A stretch of DNA of 64,000 nucleotides, taken from Simmondsia chinensis (taxonomy: Eukaryota > Streptophyta > Magnoliopsida > Caryophyllales > Simmondsiaceae). Of the stretch, positions 22,081 through 32,666 are shown piece after piece. The translations under genes were made by a program, and so were the position numbers. A model generated the notes under the pieces. The model ran no database searches, had not been told where the DNA came from, and saw only the letters and a program-made list of their open reading frames with translations. The stretch is taken from the NCBI GenBank assembly GCA_018398585.1, contig JAGTTD010000018.1:3479501-3543500 (forward strand), given 5' to 3'. Within the stretch, counting starts at the first letter, position 1, and each line of letters starts with the position of its first letter.

Positions 22081-23280
22081 AAAAGTCTAGAGAGAGGAAC
22101 AATAAAGATGGTCATTCAGATAAACAATCAGATGAGAAGAACACGACAACCATCGTTGCTGATGATGATTTGTTTTTTGTTGGTGATCAGGGTTCCCTGA
22201 ACACTGCATGTGATGACTGCACCTGGGTGATTGATTCTAGTGCATCTTTTCATTTGACTTCACATGCAGAGTACTTCTCATCCTACACCAGTGGTGACTT
22301 TGGCTATGTAAGGATGGGGAACGATGATTCGTGCAAGATCACCAGTATGGGTACTGTTTGTTTGGATACTTCCATTGGTTACAGGCTAGTCCTCAGGGAT
22401 GTCAGACATGTTCCTGATATTCCGTTGAACCTGATTCCGGCTGGGATGCTCGATGATGATGGTTATGCTAACCACTTCCGTGATGGAAAGTGGATACTCT
22501 CTAGAGAAAACTTGATAGTAGCTCGAGGTCAAAAGCAAAGTTCCCTTTATGTGATGTAAGCAAAGTTGTTCAAAGGAGAGGTAAACATTGCTGATGATTC
22601 CTCCATTAATTTGTGGCACCAATGACTTGGCCATATGAGTGAGAAGGCCATGCATATGCTCGCTAGAAAACAGTTCCTCCCTTATGTGAAAGGTATACCT
22701 CTAAAATCTTGTGTTGATTGTTTGGCTGGAAAGCAACAATGAGCTGCATTTCATACATTATCCCCATCTAAAAGGAAAAATGTGTTAAATCTTGTTCATA
22801 CTGATGTTTGCTTTATGAAAAAAAGATCACGTGGTGGTACATACTATTTTGTGACATTTATTGATGACCAATCTAGAAAAGTGTGGGTTTTTGTGTTGAA
22901 AGGCAAAGGCCAGGTTCTAGAAGCATTCAAACAGTTTCAGGCCAGAGTTGAAAGGCAAACTGGTAGGAAGTTGAAGTGTGTCAGAGCAGACAATGGTGCA
23001 GAATACAGGGGTCCGTTTGAAGGATACTGCAAAAAGAATGGGATCAAGCTTCAGAAAACAGTTCCAAAGACTCCTTAGTTGAATGGAGTTGCAGAGAGGA
23101 TGAACAAAAACAATTGAAGAGAGGATTCGTTGTATGCTCTCTCATGCAAAGTTGCCAAAGTCATTTTGGACAGAGACTGTAATGACTGTTGTATACCTGA
23201 TTAACCTTTCTCCTTCAGTTCAACTTGAAGATGATGTTCCTCATAGAGTGGCGACAGGGAAAGATGTTTCATACAGGTAA
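22071..23280 (+). pseudogene. Copia A protease and partial integrase
   Basis: An aspartic protease core with WVIDSSASFHLTS (usual DSGAS; Gly replaced by Ser) is followed by a GAG-pre-integrase region (LGHMSEKAM...CVDCLAGKQ) and an integrase core (HTDVCFMKKRSRGGTYYF, VRADNGAEYRG). Stop codons interrupt at about 22558, 22624, 22740 and 23076. The third catalytic acidic residue of integrase and all of RT/RNase H are absent because of the deletion. Confidence 0.85.
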
Positions 23281-23397
23281 ACACCAAGGACAATGGTGCG
23301 AACATGTTCACGAAGGCCTTATCAAAGGAGAGTCTCATTGCTTGCAGAAAGAGTGCTGGTTTGGTTGATCCTCCTAAGTTGGAGTGAGGGGAAGGTT
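23280..23397 (+). pseudogene. Copia A residual pol C-terminus and polypurine tract
   Basis: The reading frame KDNGANMFTKALSKES ... LVDPPKLE resembles the end of copia RNase H and stops at about 23387. GAGGGGAAGG (23386-23395), the polypurine tract, sits just before the 3' LTR. Confidence 0.75.
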
Positions 23398-24088
23398 TGT
23401 TGGGTATTCCCTCCAATTAAAGGATAAAACCCAATTTTTATTTGGGCTTGCTTTCTTGTTTAGACCCAACTTTATATTAGAAATAAAATTAAAAAATGTG
23501 TTTTTAGGGGTGAAAATTTTGCAGAAAAACAGAACACAAATGCACAGAGAGAGAAAAATCGCAGGAGAGAGAGATGGAGCTGCCCAGATCTTTCCCTACC
23601 CCGATCGATGCTCAAATGTTCTCCAATCGGGATAAAATTTTAGTATGTCGTTCCTGCCATCTTGATCTTCATATCCAATTGGTAAGATTGTAATTTTGCC
23701 TCTCCAAAGTCAGTATTTCGCTTAGCCCTACTCCCCATACGAATTTTGATGTTTTCCACCTTAGAATAAGATTGTTGGGAGATTTGTTGTTCCAAAATCA
23801 TACTTGATAGGTTGTATGCCTCTAGCTTGGCCTAGAGAAGATAAATTGGTGTACCCATTTATGATTTGATAATAGTGGAAGAAGGTACCATTTATTGACG
23901 ATCTCGTGGTTTTTTACGCTTCACATTAGAGGAGTTCTCCACATAAAAAATCGTGTCTTTTTTGTTTGTTGTGTTTAGGAGTTGATCTGTTTAATTGTTG
24001 TTCCATTCTTGACTATGATTTGTTGTGGTTTATGTAATTGCATATTTGATTAACACAAAGAGGGAAATAAGTCATTTTTTTCCCAACA
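23398..24088 (+). repeat. 3' LTR of copia A
   Basis: 691 bp, TGTTGGGTATTCCC...CCCAACA. It holds the empty SINE site and matches the 5' LTR with many scattered substitutions, many of them C/T or G/A. Confidence 0.92.
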
Positions 24089-24148
24089 ATTTCCCTAAAA
24101 AAATTGTCACATTTATTTACCATGAATTTGCTCTTTGCATTACTTAGG

Positions 24149-24610
24149 GGTGGCAATGGAGCGGATAGAACCCGTTACCCGTATTTACCCGCTCCAAACC
24201 TACAAGTGAGGCACCTAGTGAGTAAAAATATGGTATAAATTACAACAGTCGCCACGAGTATGGGGCTATGATGCTGTAACCACTCCATACCCGATATATC
24301 TACCTCAACTTGCATTTTATTCATTTGAAAATAACAAAAATACATATTCGATTTAATTACTCGATTATGTGTCAAATATTAAAGCAAATTATAATTAGAT
24401 CCTAAAATATAATATTAAATAATTAATATATACAGGTATAGTCTACCATTTGATACCCGCTCGATACTCGTGAGTATAGATATAAGTTTGTATTTGTTAG
24501 GGCGGGCATACGTATTCACTTTATACCCGTAGAGGATAATGAAGCGAACATGAGTATGAATTTGAATGATGAGTACAGACATACTGAAGGCACCCCGTAC
24601 GAACCTCGCT
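24149..24610. repeat. Decayed DNA-transposon-like repeat (GGGTGGCAA/ACCCGCTC type)
   Basis: Begins GGGGTGGCAATGGAGCGGAT and has repeated ACCCG/GGGTA motifs (GAACCCGTTACCCG; ATACCCGCTCGATACTCG). The composition resembles the repeats at 19100-19245 and 20040-20215. No ORF, no TSD found. Confidence 0.35.
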
Positions 24611-25660
24611 CCATTCTCACCCCTCGAGCTACCTAAAACTAAGAGGAGCCCCAAACCCATTTGCACCCTATGGCACTTGCCCACAAATAAATAAAATACA
24701 AAAAATTAAAACTAAAAAAATAGAGTCACACCGTTTCTAAGTCAGATTTCACATAATTTAATTTGAAAACTATTTTGCAACGACCATCTGGTCCATCTCT
24801 ACTCTGTTACACTACGCGGCTAAGCCGCCAATTCAGGCCATTTTAGGTGAGGATGTCTATGGTGTGACCTCAAAGTTTAGGTATATCTGTACCTAAGAGG
24901 CATCACCTCTCGACTACTGACTGGAGCCATTTTGTGAACCCTAAAAAGCACCTTCATCGGAATTTGATCGCATTCATAAGGTTGGTGAATGGGGATTTAC
25001 GTGACGGCATTCAAAGGGTAGAAGACTGAAGAAAGTTTTACTTCTTCCGTTTTTAGTTCTTCTCGGATCACCGCTTCGAGAAGCCAACATCCTCATCTCT
25101 GCTTCCGAACAATCAAAGGGAGGGATTCCGGGGGCGGAACACGTGTTGTGGATACCCCTGCGTTCCAGAGGACTCATCTTGGATAAGCTGGTTCATAGGG
25201 ACTATTTCTTTTGTCCAGTATATCAAATGAATACAATCTATCATGAATAAGCTCGAACTGAACAAGAACTTCTCGCCATCGCCATCTCATGAGGATAATT
25301 TAGCAAATGCTGAGAGCATGTTAGAATAAATTTCGTAAGTGGCTCAAGTGGGAGAATTGAATCTAATGTGTCACAAAGCATAAGTCCAGATTTCGAATCC
25401 TATCGCTGAATGCAAATAATTCCAAAGGGCGATCACCGGGGCCATAGACCCAACTTATTTTATTACTTATGCAGAAACTTTTAAGTAACACTGTGCATGG
25501 ACTCACAAGATTAGTCGAAAATGTTTAACCCAATCCAATCACCTCGGTTACTACACGTACCCAATTTGGATACCTTACTCGTATGACCAATAACATAGTA
25601 GAAAATCATTCACTTATGTAAAATAATACTAAAATGATCATTTTTTTCACATTCAGGTAC
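24611..25660. other. Intergenic, nothing recognised
   Basis: No ORF with family resemblance on either strand and no repeat shared with the rest of the window. The 25060-25180 stretch is slightly GC-richer (CTTCGAGAAGCCAACATCC) but has no reading frame I recognise. Confidence 0.4.
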
Positions 25661-25664
25661 CTTT

Positions 25665-25860
25665 GCAAACAATCAACGGATATCTCACCTTTTTTCTTAT
25701 TACAATAGTAAGGAGAATACAACTCTTTCCTCGAAAGGGACACCAACTATTAGAAGGACAGGGACAATGGACTTTAAACTCAAGACCTCTAGCTTGTATG
25801 CGAGGTAGATAGTTTAACTATTACACCAACTCAAACAGCTCGTGGCTTCGTCTTGCGTAC
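25665..25860 (-). mobile_element. tRNA-derived SINE remnant
   Basis: The minus strand shows an A-box-like GAGTTGGTGTAATAG (about 25828-25842) and a B-box-like GAGGTCTTGAGTTTAAAG (about 25772-25790), about 40 bp apart, with a short A-rich end (TTTTTTCTTATT on plus). TSD not found. Confidence 0.4.
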
Positions 25861-26429
25861 TTCTTTGGTGGCCTCTCATTCATAGAAGTCAAAAAAGATC
25901 TAATTCACTCAAAATTGATGGAACTTAATTTAACATAGATATGTATGTATATACTCAAAAGCAATGGCTGGGTATGAGATATCTCACCCAAAAATCACAT
26001 AAACAACATAGCTAAAGCCTACCAACGATTCCACCCTCAATGCTCAAACCAATAAGATCTTGGAGAAAACACTAGACCCAAATCAATGCCGAATGTCGGT
26101 ATTCACTCCAAAGACACCGCAGTGATACCAAACGAACCCTAAGCTTCATATGCGTTACGAAGGCCATACGGTACTAAATGTTTCCAGGCAAACTTGGTTA
26201 CTATCTGGAGAAGCCCATCAAATCCACACGATTCCAGGCTCCGGAAAGACATTCAGATCCAAACAGAGCATAACCAACAATTTGAAAAAGAGATTCCAAA
26301 TAGAACAGGCAATTTCTTTGAGCATCGAAAGTCTAATTAAATCTTACCAGTCGCCATCGTTATGCTTATGTGCGAAGCCTGGTTTTAACGGGCTTTATTA
26401 GTAGAGGATTGGGTGAATCCGAGGATCTA

Positions 26430-26810
26430 GTGTCCCATACGCTAAACCCACATACTTGCATCACATCTTACAATTCACCATAACCAAACCAGTATTCCCA
26501 ATTAAACATAAACATATAATTCAGAAACCCTAACAATCTCCGAAGATTAGACAGCAAATCAGCAGTAAGCCCACATAATAGCATTAAATCTTACAATTCA
26601 ACCCACTCCCAGAACACTCACCAGAAAGCCCAGATGAGAAGGAAGCAGTTTTCGCCTAAGCAAACCACTATTTCCAGCTAAACATTGACATATAATTCAG
26701 AAACCCTAAAAATCACTGATCTTCGAGAGCAAATCAACACCATCTCTCTACCAAGCTAATTATAATAAAGCTCGAGTGCCATACCATCGTGAATTTCGTG
26801 GTCCTTGCAC
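26430..26810. repeat. Duplicated UBL5 3' flank, incl. UBL5 C-terminal fragment
   Basis: Two repeats of a roughly 120-130 bp unit (ACCAGTATTCCC / CATATAATTCAGAAACCCTAA / GAAGATTAGA). They end at 26756-26804 with a minus-strand fragment matching the last codons of UBL5 (HEIHDGMALELYYN then TAG). The same arrangement adjoins the real UBL5 stop at 27794, so the gene's end and 3' flank have been copied. Confidence 0.7.
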
Positions 26811-26916
26811 TGTTCACCTAGGTGGTGTCTGGGATTAGTATCTAGTGCAAAGTGAATATGCATAAACACGAGATGCAGAGCGTGATGGACTAATACAAAC
26901 AGACCATAAGCAAAAA

Positions 26917-27790
26917 TCAAAAACAAGAAATCATAATTACAGGACGCAGTCTTTTACTATTCCATAATTCAAGGTCTTAACAACATAGACCCATACACTA
27001 AATCCACATAATAGCATCAAATCTTACAATTTCACCCTATCCAAACCAGTATTTCCAGTTAAACATAGACATATAATGCAAAAACCCTAACAATCACAGA
27101 AGATTAGAGAGCATATGAACACTAATCCACATAATAGCATACACTAAAACCACATAGGAGTGCTTAATTACAGTTTTTAGCTTAATTAGGTTTAGGCCTT
27201 TTGTTTTATTAAAGTTTTATTTATTAGAGTTTATTTTTACTGAATCATGCAAATAGCTTCAGAGTTTTTGAGTTTTGCTAGAATTATATTAGGTTTAGTT
27301 GGAATCAGTACATGATTGCTTTTAGAGTTCAATTTAAATTAAGAGTAGGGTTAGAGAAGCACAGATAAATAGCCCTTTAGTTTCTTATTTTTAGAGCTTT
27401 GTTTTGATCAATTTGAGTTATTTCTTCATTTCTCTCTTATTATCTTGGTGAGGGGGAAAAAAAAAAAGATTGAACCCTATCAATCTCTTATTCATCACTC
27501 TCTTTAGGGGTAAGAATTAAGGAAGGCTGTTGAATCCTTCCCTTTTCCCTTCTGACCATTTGACGATTAACATCAAAAACAAGAAATCATAATTACAACA
27601 CCAAGTTCTTTTACTATTCCATAATTCAAGGTCTTAACAACGTAGCACCACACATGAAATCCACATAATAGCGTCAAACCTTACAATTTCACCATATCCA
27701 TACCAATATTTTCACTTAAACAGACATATATAAATCAAAAACCCTAAAATTCACCGATCTTGGAGAGCAAATCAACACAAACTCTCTCCA
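26917..27790. repeat. Further UBL5-flank repeats with an AT-rich insert
   Basis: Repeats at 26917-27130 and 27569-27790 share AAAACAAGAAATCATAATTA and ACTATTCCATAATTCAAGG. Between them, about 27150-27560, lies a single-copy AT-rich block (TAGGCCTTTTGTTTTATTAA ... AGATTGAACCC) that may be an inserted element; I could not classify it. The 27569-27790 copy would be the natural 3' UTR/flank of UBL5. Confidence 0.55.
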
Positions 27791-27793
27791 CAT

Positions 27794-28015
27794 CTAATTA
27801 TAATAAAGCTCAAGCCCCATACCATCGTGAACCTCATAATCCTTGAGAGTGATGTGATCTTTGTAGATATTGTACCACTTCTGGATCCGAATCTTGTCGG
27901 CGCGAGTGCCAGTTTGAGCCGCTACGAGCTTCTTGAGATCGCCTATGGTGTCGTCCTCGTTGCACTTCACTCGTACCTTCTTCCCTAGCCGATCGTTCAA
28001 CACTACCTCGATCAT
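27794..28015 (-). CDS. UBL5: Ubiquitin-like protein 5 (UBL5/Hub1)
   Basis: Complete 73-residue intronless reading frame. [50 protein letters not shown] and [11 protein letters not shown] match the highly conserved UBL5/Hub1 family over its full usual length. The protein has a ubiquitin fold but ends in the Tyr-Tyr pair instead of Gly-Gly, so it acts by non-covalent binding. In other eukaryotes it binds spliceosomal proteins and modulates splice-site use. The start is fixed by family length. Its leader and a TATA box lie just upstream on the minus strand, and its 3' flank is duplicated downstream. Looks functional. Confidence 0.95.
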   Translation of the reverse strand: MIEVVLNDRLGKKVRVKCNEDDTIGDLKKLVAAQTGTRADKIRIQKWYNIYKDHITLKDYEVHDGMGLELYYN

Positions 28016-28116
28016 CTTCGAAGTTCTAAGAAGGAGTTCGACGAAACCCTAGGGGAGAGAAAATGAGAAATTTGGGATTTTTATCGCAATTGAAGGGCGA
28101 AGGGAGGAGGAGAGGG

Positions 28117-28124
28117 TTTTATAG
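28117..28124 (-). promoter_or_regulatory. Putative TATA box of UBL5
   Basis: CTATAAAA on the minus strand about 100 bp upstream of the UBL5 ATG, in a spacing that would leave a leader of roughly 70 nt. No other candidate is closer. Confidence 0.55.
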
Positions 28125-28190
28125 GTCGCGGGTAAATGGCGGTCTCGACTTCGCTTATGTGTTACGCGGAACATGCTTGTCCTGTTTTTA

Positions 28191-28681
28191 GATTACTTGT
28201 ATTTTAGTATTTAATATTTTTAAAAATAATAAAAAGTATTTTATTATTAAAAAGAATCTTAATTTTTTTTATATTAATAAAAATGTCCCTCTTCAACTTG
28301 ATAATATCATTTTCTGTCAATAGAGATAATGTGACAACTGTTTTTTTAGTACTGTTACAGTAAAAGGATAAAATATCCTTCAGTATCCTTATTATTACTT
28401 TATAAGCACGAAATTCGAGATATTCTATATATAAATTACCTATTTTGCTTAACTTGTTTAAAAATATTATTACTAAAAGGTATTTTTATTATTTTACTGT
28501 AGTATTAATAAAAATAAAGTTGCCCTGTTAGTTGTAACGACAAAAAATGATGTCATCATGCCCTTAGAGGAGTCTTTTTATTAATATGATAAAAACTGAG
28601 GGGCATTTTTAATAATTTAAAAAGGTCAAGATCTTTTTTATTATTTCTGAAAGTGTCGAGGTACTAAAATATAAATAACCC
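28191..28681. mobile_element. MITE, TIR ending GTACTAAAATATAAATAACCC
   Basis: The right end GAGGTACTAAAATATAAATA is mirrored by the left end (TTGTATTTTAGTATTTAAT). The inside is AT-rich with TTTATTAATATGATAAAAAC motifs. Same family as 31571-31921. Lies just upstream of the UBL5 promoter. Confidence 0.5.
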
Positions 28682-28819
28682 TTTTTTTTATTCCCACAAT
28701 AAAAACTATTAGTACTAGAGTAATGATGCCAGTGGCGGAGTTAGGACTTAAAGTCGGAAGGGTCAACTATAATACAAAAGCGTGGGCAATTAGCATTTAT
28801 TTCATGTATTACTTGTAAC

Positions 28820-29315
28820 CAAGGTTATTAAAATAGGGATTCTACTTAGAATCAGTAGGGGCTCTTAGAATCGGAATCATTAAATCGAATCGAGAATCGT
28901 AAGATTCTACTAAATGTATATGCTACAATAATTATGAGAGTTTTTAAGATATATGCTGCTAATTGAACTTTATATTAAGGTCAAAAATTAAAACAGAATT
29001 TAAAGTTAAGTTTCCTAAATGTATATAAACACTTACTTAACATTCTTTCACTTCGAGCTAGTGAAATAAGTTTATTTATAATATGTGCTCATTTTTTACA
29101 TTTTAACTTTTTATTTGTATACGTTGGTAGAATCAAGGTTGGATCGCTAGAATCATAAAATCGTATTACGATTCTATTAGTTACTTTCACGTATAATTCA
29201 TGAATCATAAGATTCTACAAAATTAAAATTCTACTCAGGATTCAAATCGGTCGACAATTGTGGAATCGTAGAATCGTAAAATTCAAAGATTCAAATCGAG
29301 ATTTCAATAACCATG
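28820..29315. mobile_element. hAT-type MITE (AATCG-rich), 8-bp TSD
   Basis: Perfect 8-bp TSD CTTGTAAC at 28812-28819 and 29316-29323. Ends CAAGGTTATTAAAAT and (minus) CATGGTTATTGAAAT form short inverted repeats. The inside is a patchwork of GAATCG / CGATTC / AGATTCTAC motifs. A truncated unrelated CCAGTGGCGGAGTTAGGA end lies just outside at 28733. Confidence 0.75.
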
Positions 29316-29323
29316 CTTGTAAC

Positions 29324-30547
29324 TCTACAACACAAATTAAATGTATTTTAGTACTCCACTATAGGCAATTGTCCGCTCTTACATATACGTGGTTGTGCCA
29401 CCGAATGCTGTGACTTACAAACAATGAAAATTGCAAAATTATCTGGAAAAATACGATCTTACTCTGTAATAATTTTACCTTGGCAATAACATTACTCAAT
29501 TTTTGAAGATATTATATTTATAAAGTAGGATAAATTATATATTAGTACCCTAAGGTTTGATGTATTAATTTTTCAATGATGTATTAATTTTTCAATTCAC
29601 AAATTTTACGAAATAATTTTAGTTCAAAATTGTCATTTATTTAATAAGGTAGTTCAAATCGTAGTTTATATGTGAATAAAATAGATATTTGATCCTACTA
29701 TTTTTCATTATAAGTGTCACATCATTGCGATTCGTGTATATCATAAGAAGAATAGGTAAAATTACCAACAAACAATGACATGTTTTATACCCTTTTAGAT
29801 TATTGTTTGAATTATTTTATTAAACACTACAAATTTTTAGACTAAAATTTTTTTTCACAAAGTTTATGACTTAAAAGTGAATACTTCAAACCTTATAGTA
29901 CTAATATGTAATTTAACCTAAAAAGTAGGTATATCTCATGTTTGAGTATTTTTATTACTTAGATAGTACGATATTATATATATATTTATCACTTAGTTAC
30001 CTTAAATTTTTAAAATTTTATCAATTAGATATTCTTCTACAAAAATTTGATAGATCTTTATTGGAAAATGCTAAAATGGAATATAATTTTGATAATATGT
30101 AAATATTTTCGATAGTCTTTGATGATCTCTTGTTAAAAAAATTATAAGATTTTGACAATATATAAGTAGCTGACATAACAATTAGGTAAATTCTTATCGA
30201 ATTTGCTAATTTTTTGTTTAAAATATTGACAAGACATACACACGCACACACACATACACATATATAATATGGCAATCGATACTATATCAGCATTTTTCGT
30301 ACGAAATTTGTCATATTCTTATAAAAACTTATGGAATTTCGATAGAGGGTACCTAGGTGATATTAAAACCTTGGGGTACCTCGTTATATATACTAAAATA
30401 TTAGATATCTAGGTGATAAAGATTGAAACCTCAAGATATCTAAATGATAATTTCCTTAAATGTTATTTTATATATTTGTCTTGTGTGAGGGAACAAATTA
30501 GAGTATAATCTTTACCTATTAGTATAAGTCATCAAAACAACTGGTTT
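29324..30547. other. AT-rich intergenic sequence
   Basis: No gene recognised. It holds a degenerate copy of the dispersed repeat seen in EDR2-like intron 1 (about 29400-29530) and a purine/pyrimidine dinucleotide patch at 30236-30268 (ACACACGCACACACACATAC). Confidence 0.4.
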
Positions 30548-31130
30548 ACAACAACAACAAACTCAGTGCCACAAGAGCTTCAAAGCAGGGTTTGGGTGAG
30601 GTGATGTAAGGTGCTACCTTGTAAGAAAGCTATGTCCAAGGGCCCCTTATCCTAAAAGCAAAAACGAAACAATAAAGCATGTAAGCAACAAGCAACAATA
30701 AGGCGACAACATTCACAACTATGTAAGCCTAGGGGCACTAAGAACTAGCTTCTTTGCGCTCCTTTATCCTAAACCGCTATGATGGCTACACATATTCTAA
30801 CACACCACTTAATATTATCTAAGGTCATCTCCTCATTTAGGTTTATGAGGGTGAGATCATGTCCAATCGTCTCCATCCAACTTTTCTTTCGCTTGCCTCT
30901 TCCTCTCCTCCCTTATGTAATATGAAGTTATTCACATCTTCTAACAAGGGCAATGGTTGGTCTCCTTATAATACCCAAACCATTGCAAACATTGCTCCCG
31001 CAACTTGTCGAGCCACACTTAATTTGCTTTTTATAACATTATTTCTGATCCTATCATTCCTTATGTGTCCATACATTTTGCACTGTATGACATAGCCGGT
31101 CGTACGACCTTCTTATAACACCATGACTTA
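30548..31130 (-). pseudogene. 5'-truncated RTE-type LINE, 3' end of ORF plus tail
   Basis: The minus-strand translation from 31095 onward gives fragments typical of the C-terminal end of plant RTE-like LINE polyproteins (KMYGHIRNDRIRNNVIKS; RRPTIALVRRCE; GRRGRGKRKKSWMETIGHDL), with frameshifts and stops. After the coding end come a T/G-rich 3' UTR (TTGCTTGTTGCTTACATGC, about 30650-30712) and the tail block ending in (TTG)n at 30548. This tail matches that of the 5S-headed SINEs. No TSD found. Confidence 0.7.
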
Positions 31131-31320
31131 CTGTTAGGACAGCTGGTTTCTTGACTTAATATCAAAGTCTTGTGGATCGAGAAGTCGCAAATTCGAATTT
31201 CAATAATCCCCACTTTTAACACTAATATAATTCAGGCACAAGGTATAAGATGGACATGTGCGCTATTTATTCTTCGAGCGTGATGGGCATTGCAAGTGAG
31301 GAACATTTCAAAATATAACA
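31125..31320 (+). repeat. Decayed fragment of the miniature LTR family
   Basis: Keeps the internal phrases (GAGAAGTCGCAAATTCGAAT, AATATAATTCAGGCACAAGG, GTGATGGGCATTGC) of the 10536-10831 element. Both LTRs are badly eroded. Confidence 0.45.
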
Positions 31321-31570
31321 TCATTCCTTGGTCTTCGACCATCAATCACGTTGTTGGAATGTAGACATTAACTTTATAACTATTTTTCCATGAGTATAAA
31401 TAGCACATGAAACGCTATTCGATATAAACCTTATGGTCTTCAGTTGGTGTCCGTAAGAAATTTCAAGAGACATCTGGTTAACCAAGCATATGGTCAATTT
31501 GCCTTTAGCACGAACAACACATGAGAATTTACGCCATAAAATAAAAGTCTTTGTGTTAACTTCTAGTGTT

Positions 31571-31921
31571 ATTTACATTTTAGTACCCTGACATTATTAT
31601 CACAAAATTCAAGATGTTGTAATGTATAAAAACTATCTGTTTTCGCTTAATTTGCTGAAAAATATTGTTATTGAAGGTATTTTGTCATTTATTGTGGCAT
31701 TAATAAATAAATAAATAAAAAATACAGTTGTCACTTTAGTTCTATCGACAGAAAAAGACTTTATCAAGCTAAAGAGTGGACATTTTATTAATACGACAAA
31801 AACTTAGGTGGGATTTTTATTAATATCACAAAAACTTAGAGGCCGTTTTATTAATTCAAAAAGGTCAGAATTTTTTTTATTATTTTCAAAAATATTGGGG
31901 TACTAAAATGTAAATAACTCT
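31571..31921. mobile_element. MITE with GTTATTTACATTTTAGTACCC TIRs
   Basis: Left end GTTATTTACATTTTAGTACC and inverted right end GGTACTAAAATGTAAATAAC match almost exactly. AT-rich, non-coding. Related to 28191-28681. TSD unclear. Confidence 0.65.
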
Positions 31922-32127
31922 AACTTCTATTTAACTAGTTCATTAGATGCAATTGATTCATATTATAAAATAAATTCTAGATGAGAGTGCAACAATTTTT
32001 CCTTTATATGCTTCTTTCTTGAGATTCAGTTTTTAATTTCTCATAAATATGATGTTAAAGAAATATCACTTGTTCAACGTAATCCTGCAGAGATGCACTA
32101 TTTCCTTTTTAAATTATTTCTCCAAAA

Positions 32128-32580
32128 TGTGCGGAAAAACTATAACTCCCGGTATGTAATCCGAATCAAATAGCACGACAATACGAGAAGTAAATGGACT
32201 AAAATAGAAAGGAAACAAGCGGCACAAAGATTTACGTGGAAACCCCTTTACAATCGAAAGGGGAGAAAACTACAGGTGAAGATTGGAGCTTTTATTATTG
32301 AATCAAAAAGAAGAATTACAATCACTCATTTTCTCTCTCTCTCTCTCTTTGGCGGTGCCGCTGGGTAAATACCTCACAAGAATATTAGATACCAAGTGAC
32401 GAACCCTATGTCACTATTTATACACGCGTGAAAACGCGGTTCCCGATCAATCGGTGAGCTCACTGCAGGCGTCCTTGACTTACACAACATTCCCGATCGA
32501 TCGAACTTCACCCGATCCATCGGCCTCCTCACGGCATCCCTACTTAAAGTTTCAAAGAATTTTGAGACATTTTCCTAACA
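32128..32580 (-). repeat. 3' LTR of copia B
   Basis: 453 bp; on plus it reads TGTGCGGAAAAACTATAAC...TTTTCCTAACA. Contains CTCTCTCTCTCTCTTTGGCG and GATCGATCGAAC motifs. Confidence 0.92.
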
Positions 32581-32666
32581 AATCTCCACCTTGACTCAAA
32601 ATTAGCATCAACAATAAAATAACTTCACCTTCTCCGCAAACGCCCCCTCAACCGGGGCTAACACAC

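Larger units (their letters stand above)
20319..24088 (+). mobile_element. Copia LTR retrotransposon A, internally deleted
   Basis: 5' LTR 20319-21258 and 3' LTR 23398-24088, both TGTTGGG...CCAACA, flanked by a perfect 5-bp TSD ATTTC (20314-20318; 24089-24093). Removing the nested SINE and its TSD copy (249 bp) from the 5' LTR leaves exactly 691 bp, the 3' LTR length. The internal region has gag, protease and a partial integrase, then jumps at about 23262-23285 to the last codons of pol. Reverse transcriptase and RNase H are missing. The LTRs differ at many sites, so the insertion is old. Tork/TNT1-like by sequence. Confidence 0.93.

Noticed and set aside
24974..25177. 67-codon minus-strand ORF in a slightly GC-rich patch
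   Set aside because: No family resemblance, no neighbouring exons found; left as unrecognised intergenic sequence.
26150..26401. 83-codon ORF in the intergenic region upstream of the UBL5 repeats
   Set aside because: No recognisable motifs, low complexity not excluded, no splice or promoter context.
30236..30268. Regular short repeats as a CRISPR-like array
   Set aside because: A simple AC/AT dinucleotide tract in a plant nuclear sequence; no spacer structure.
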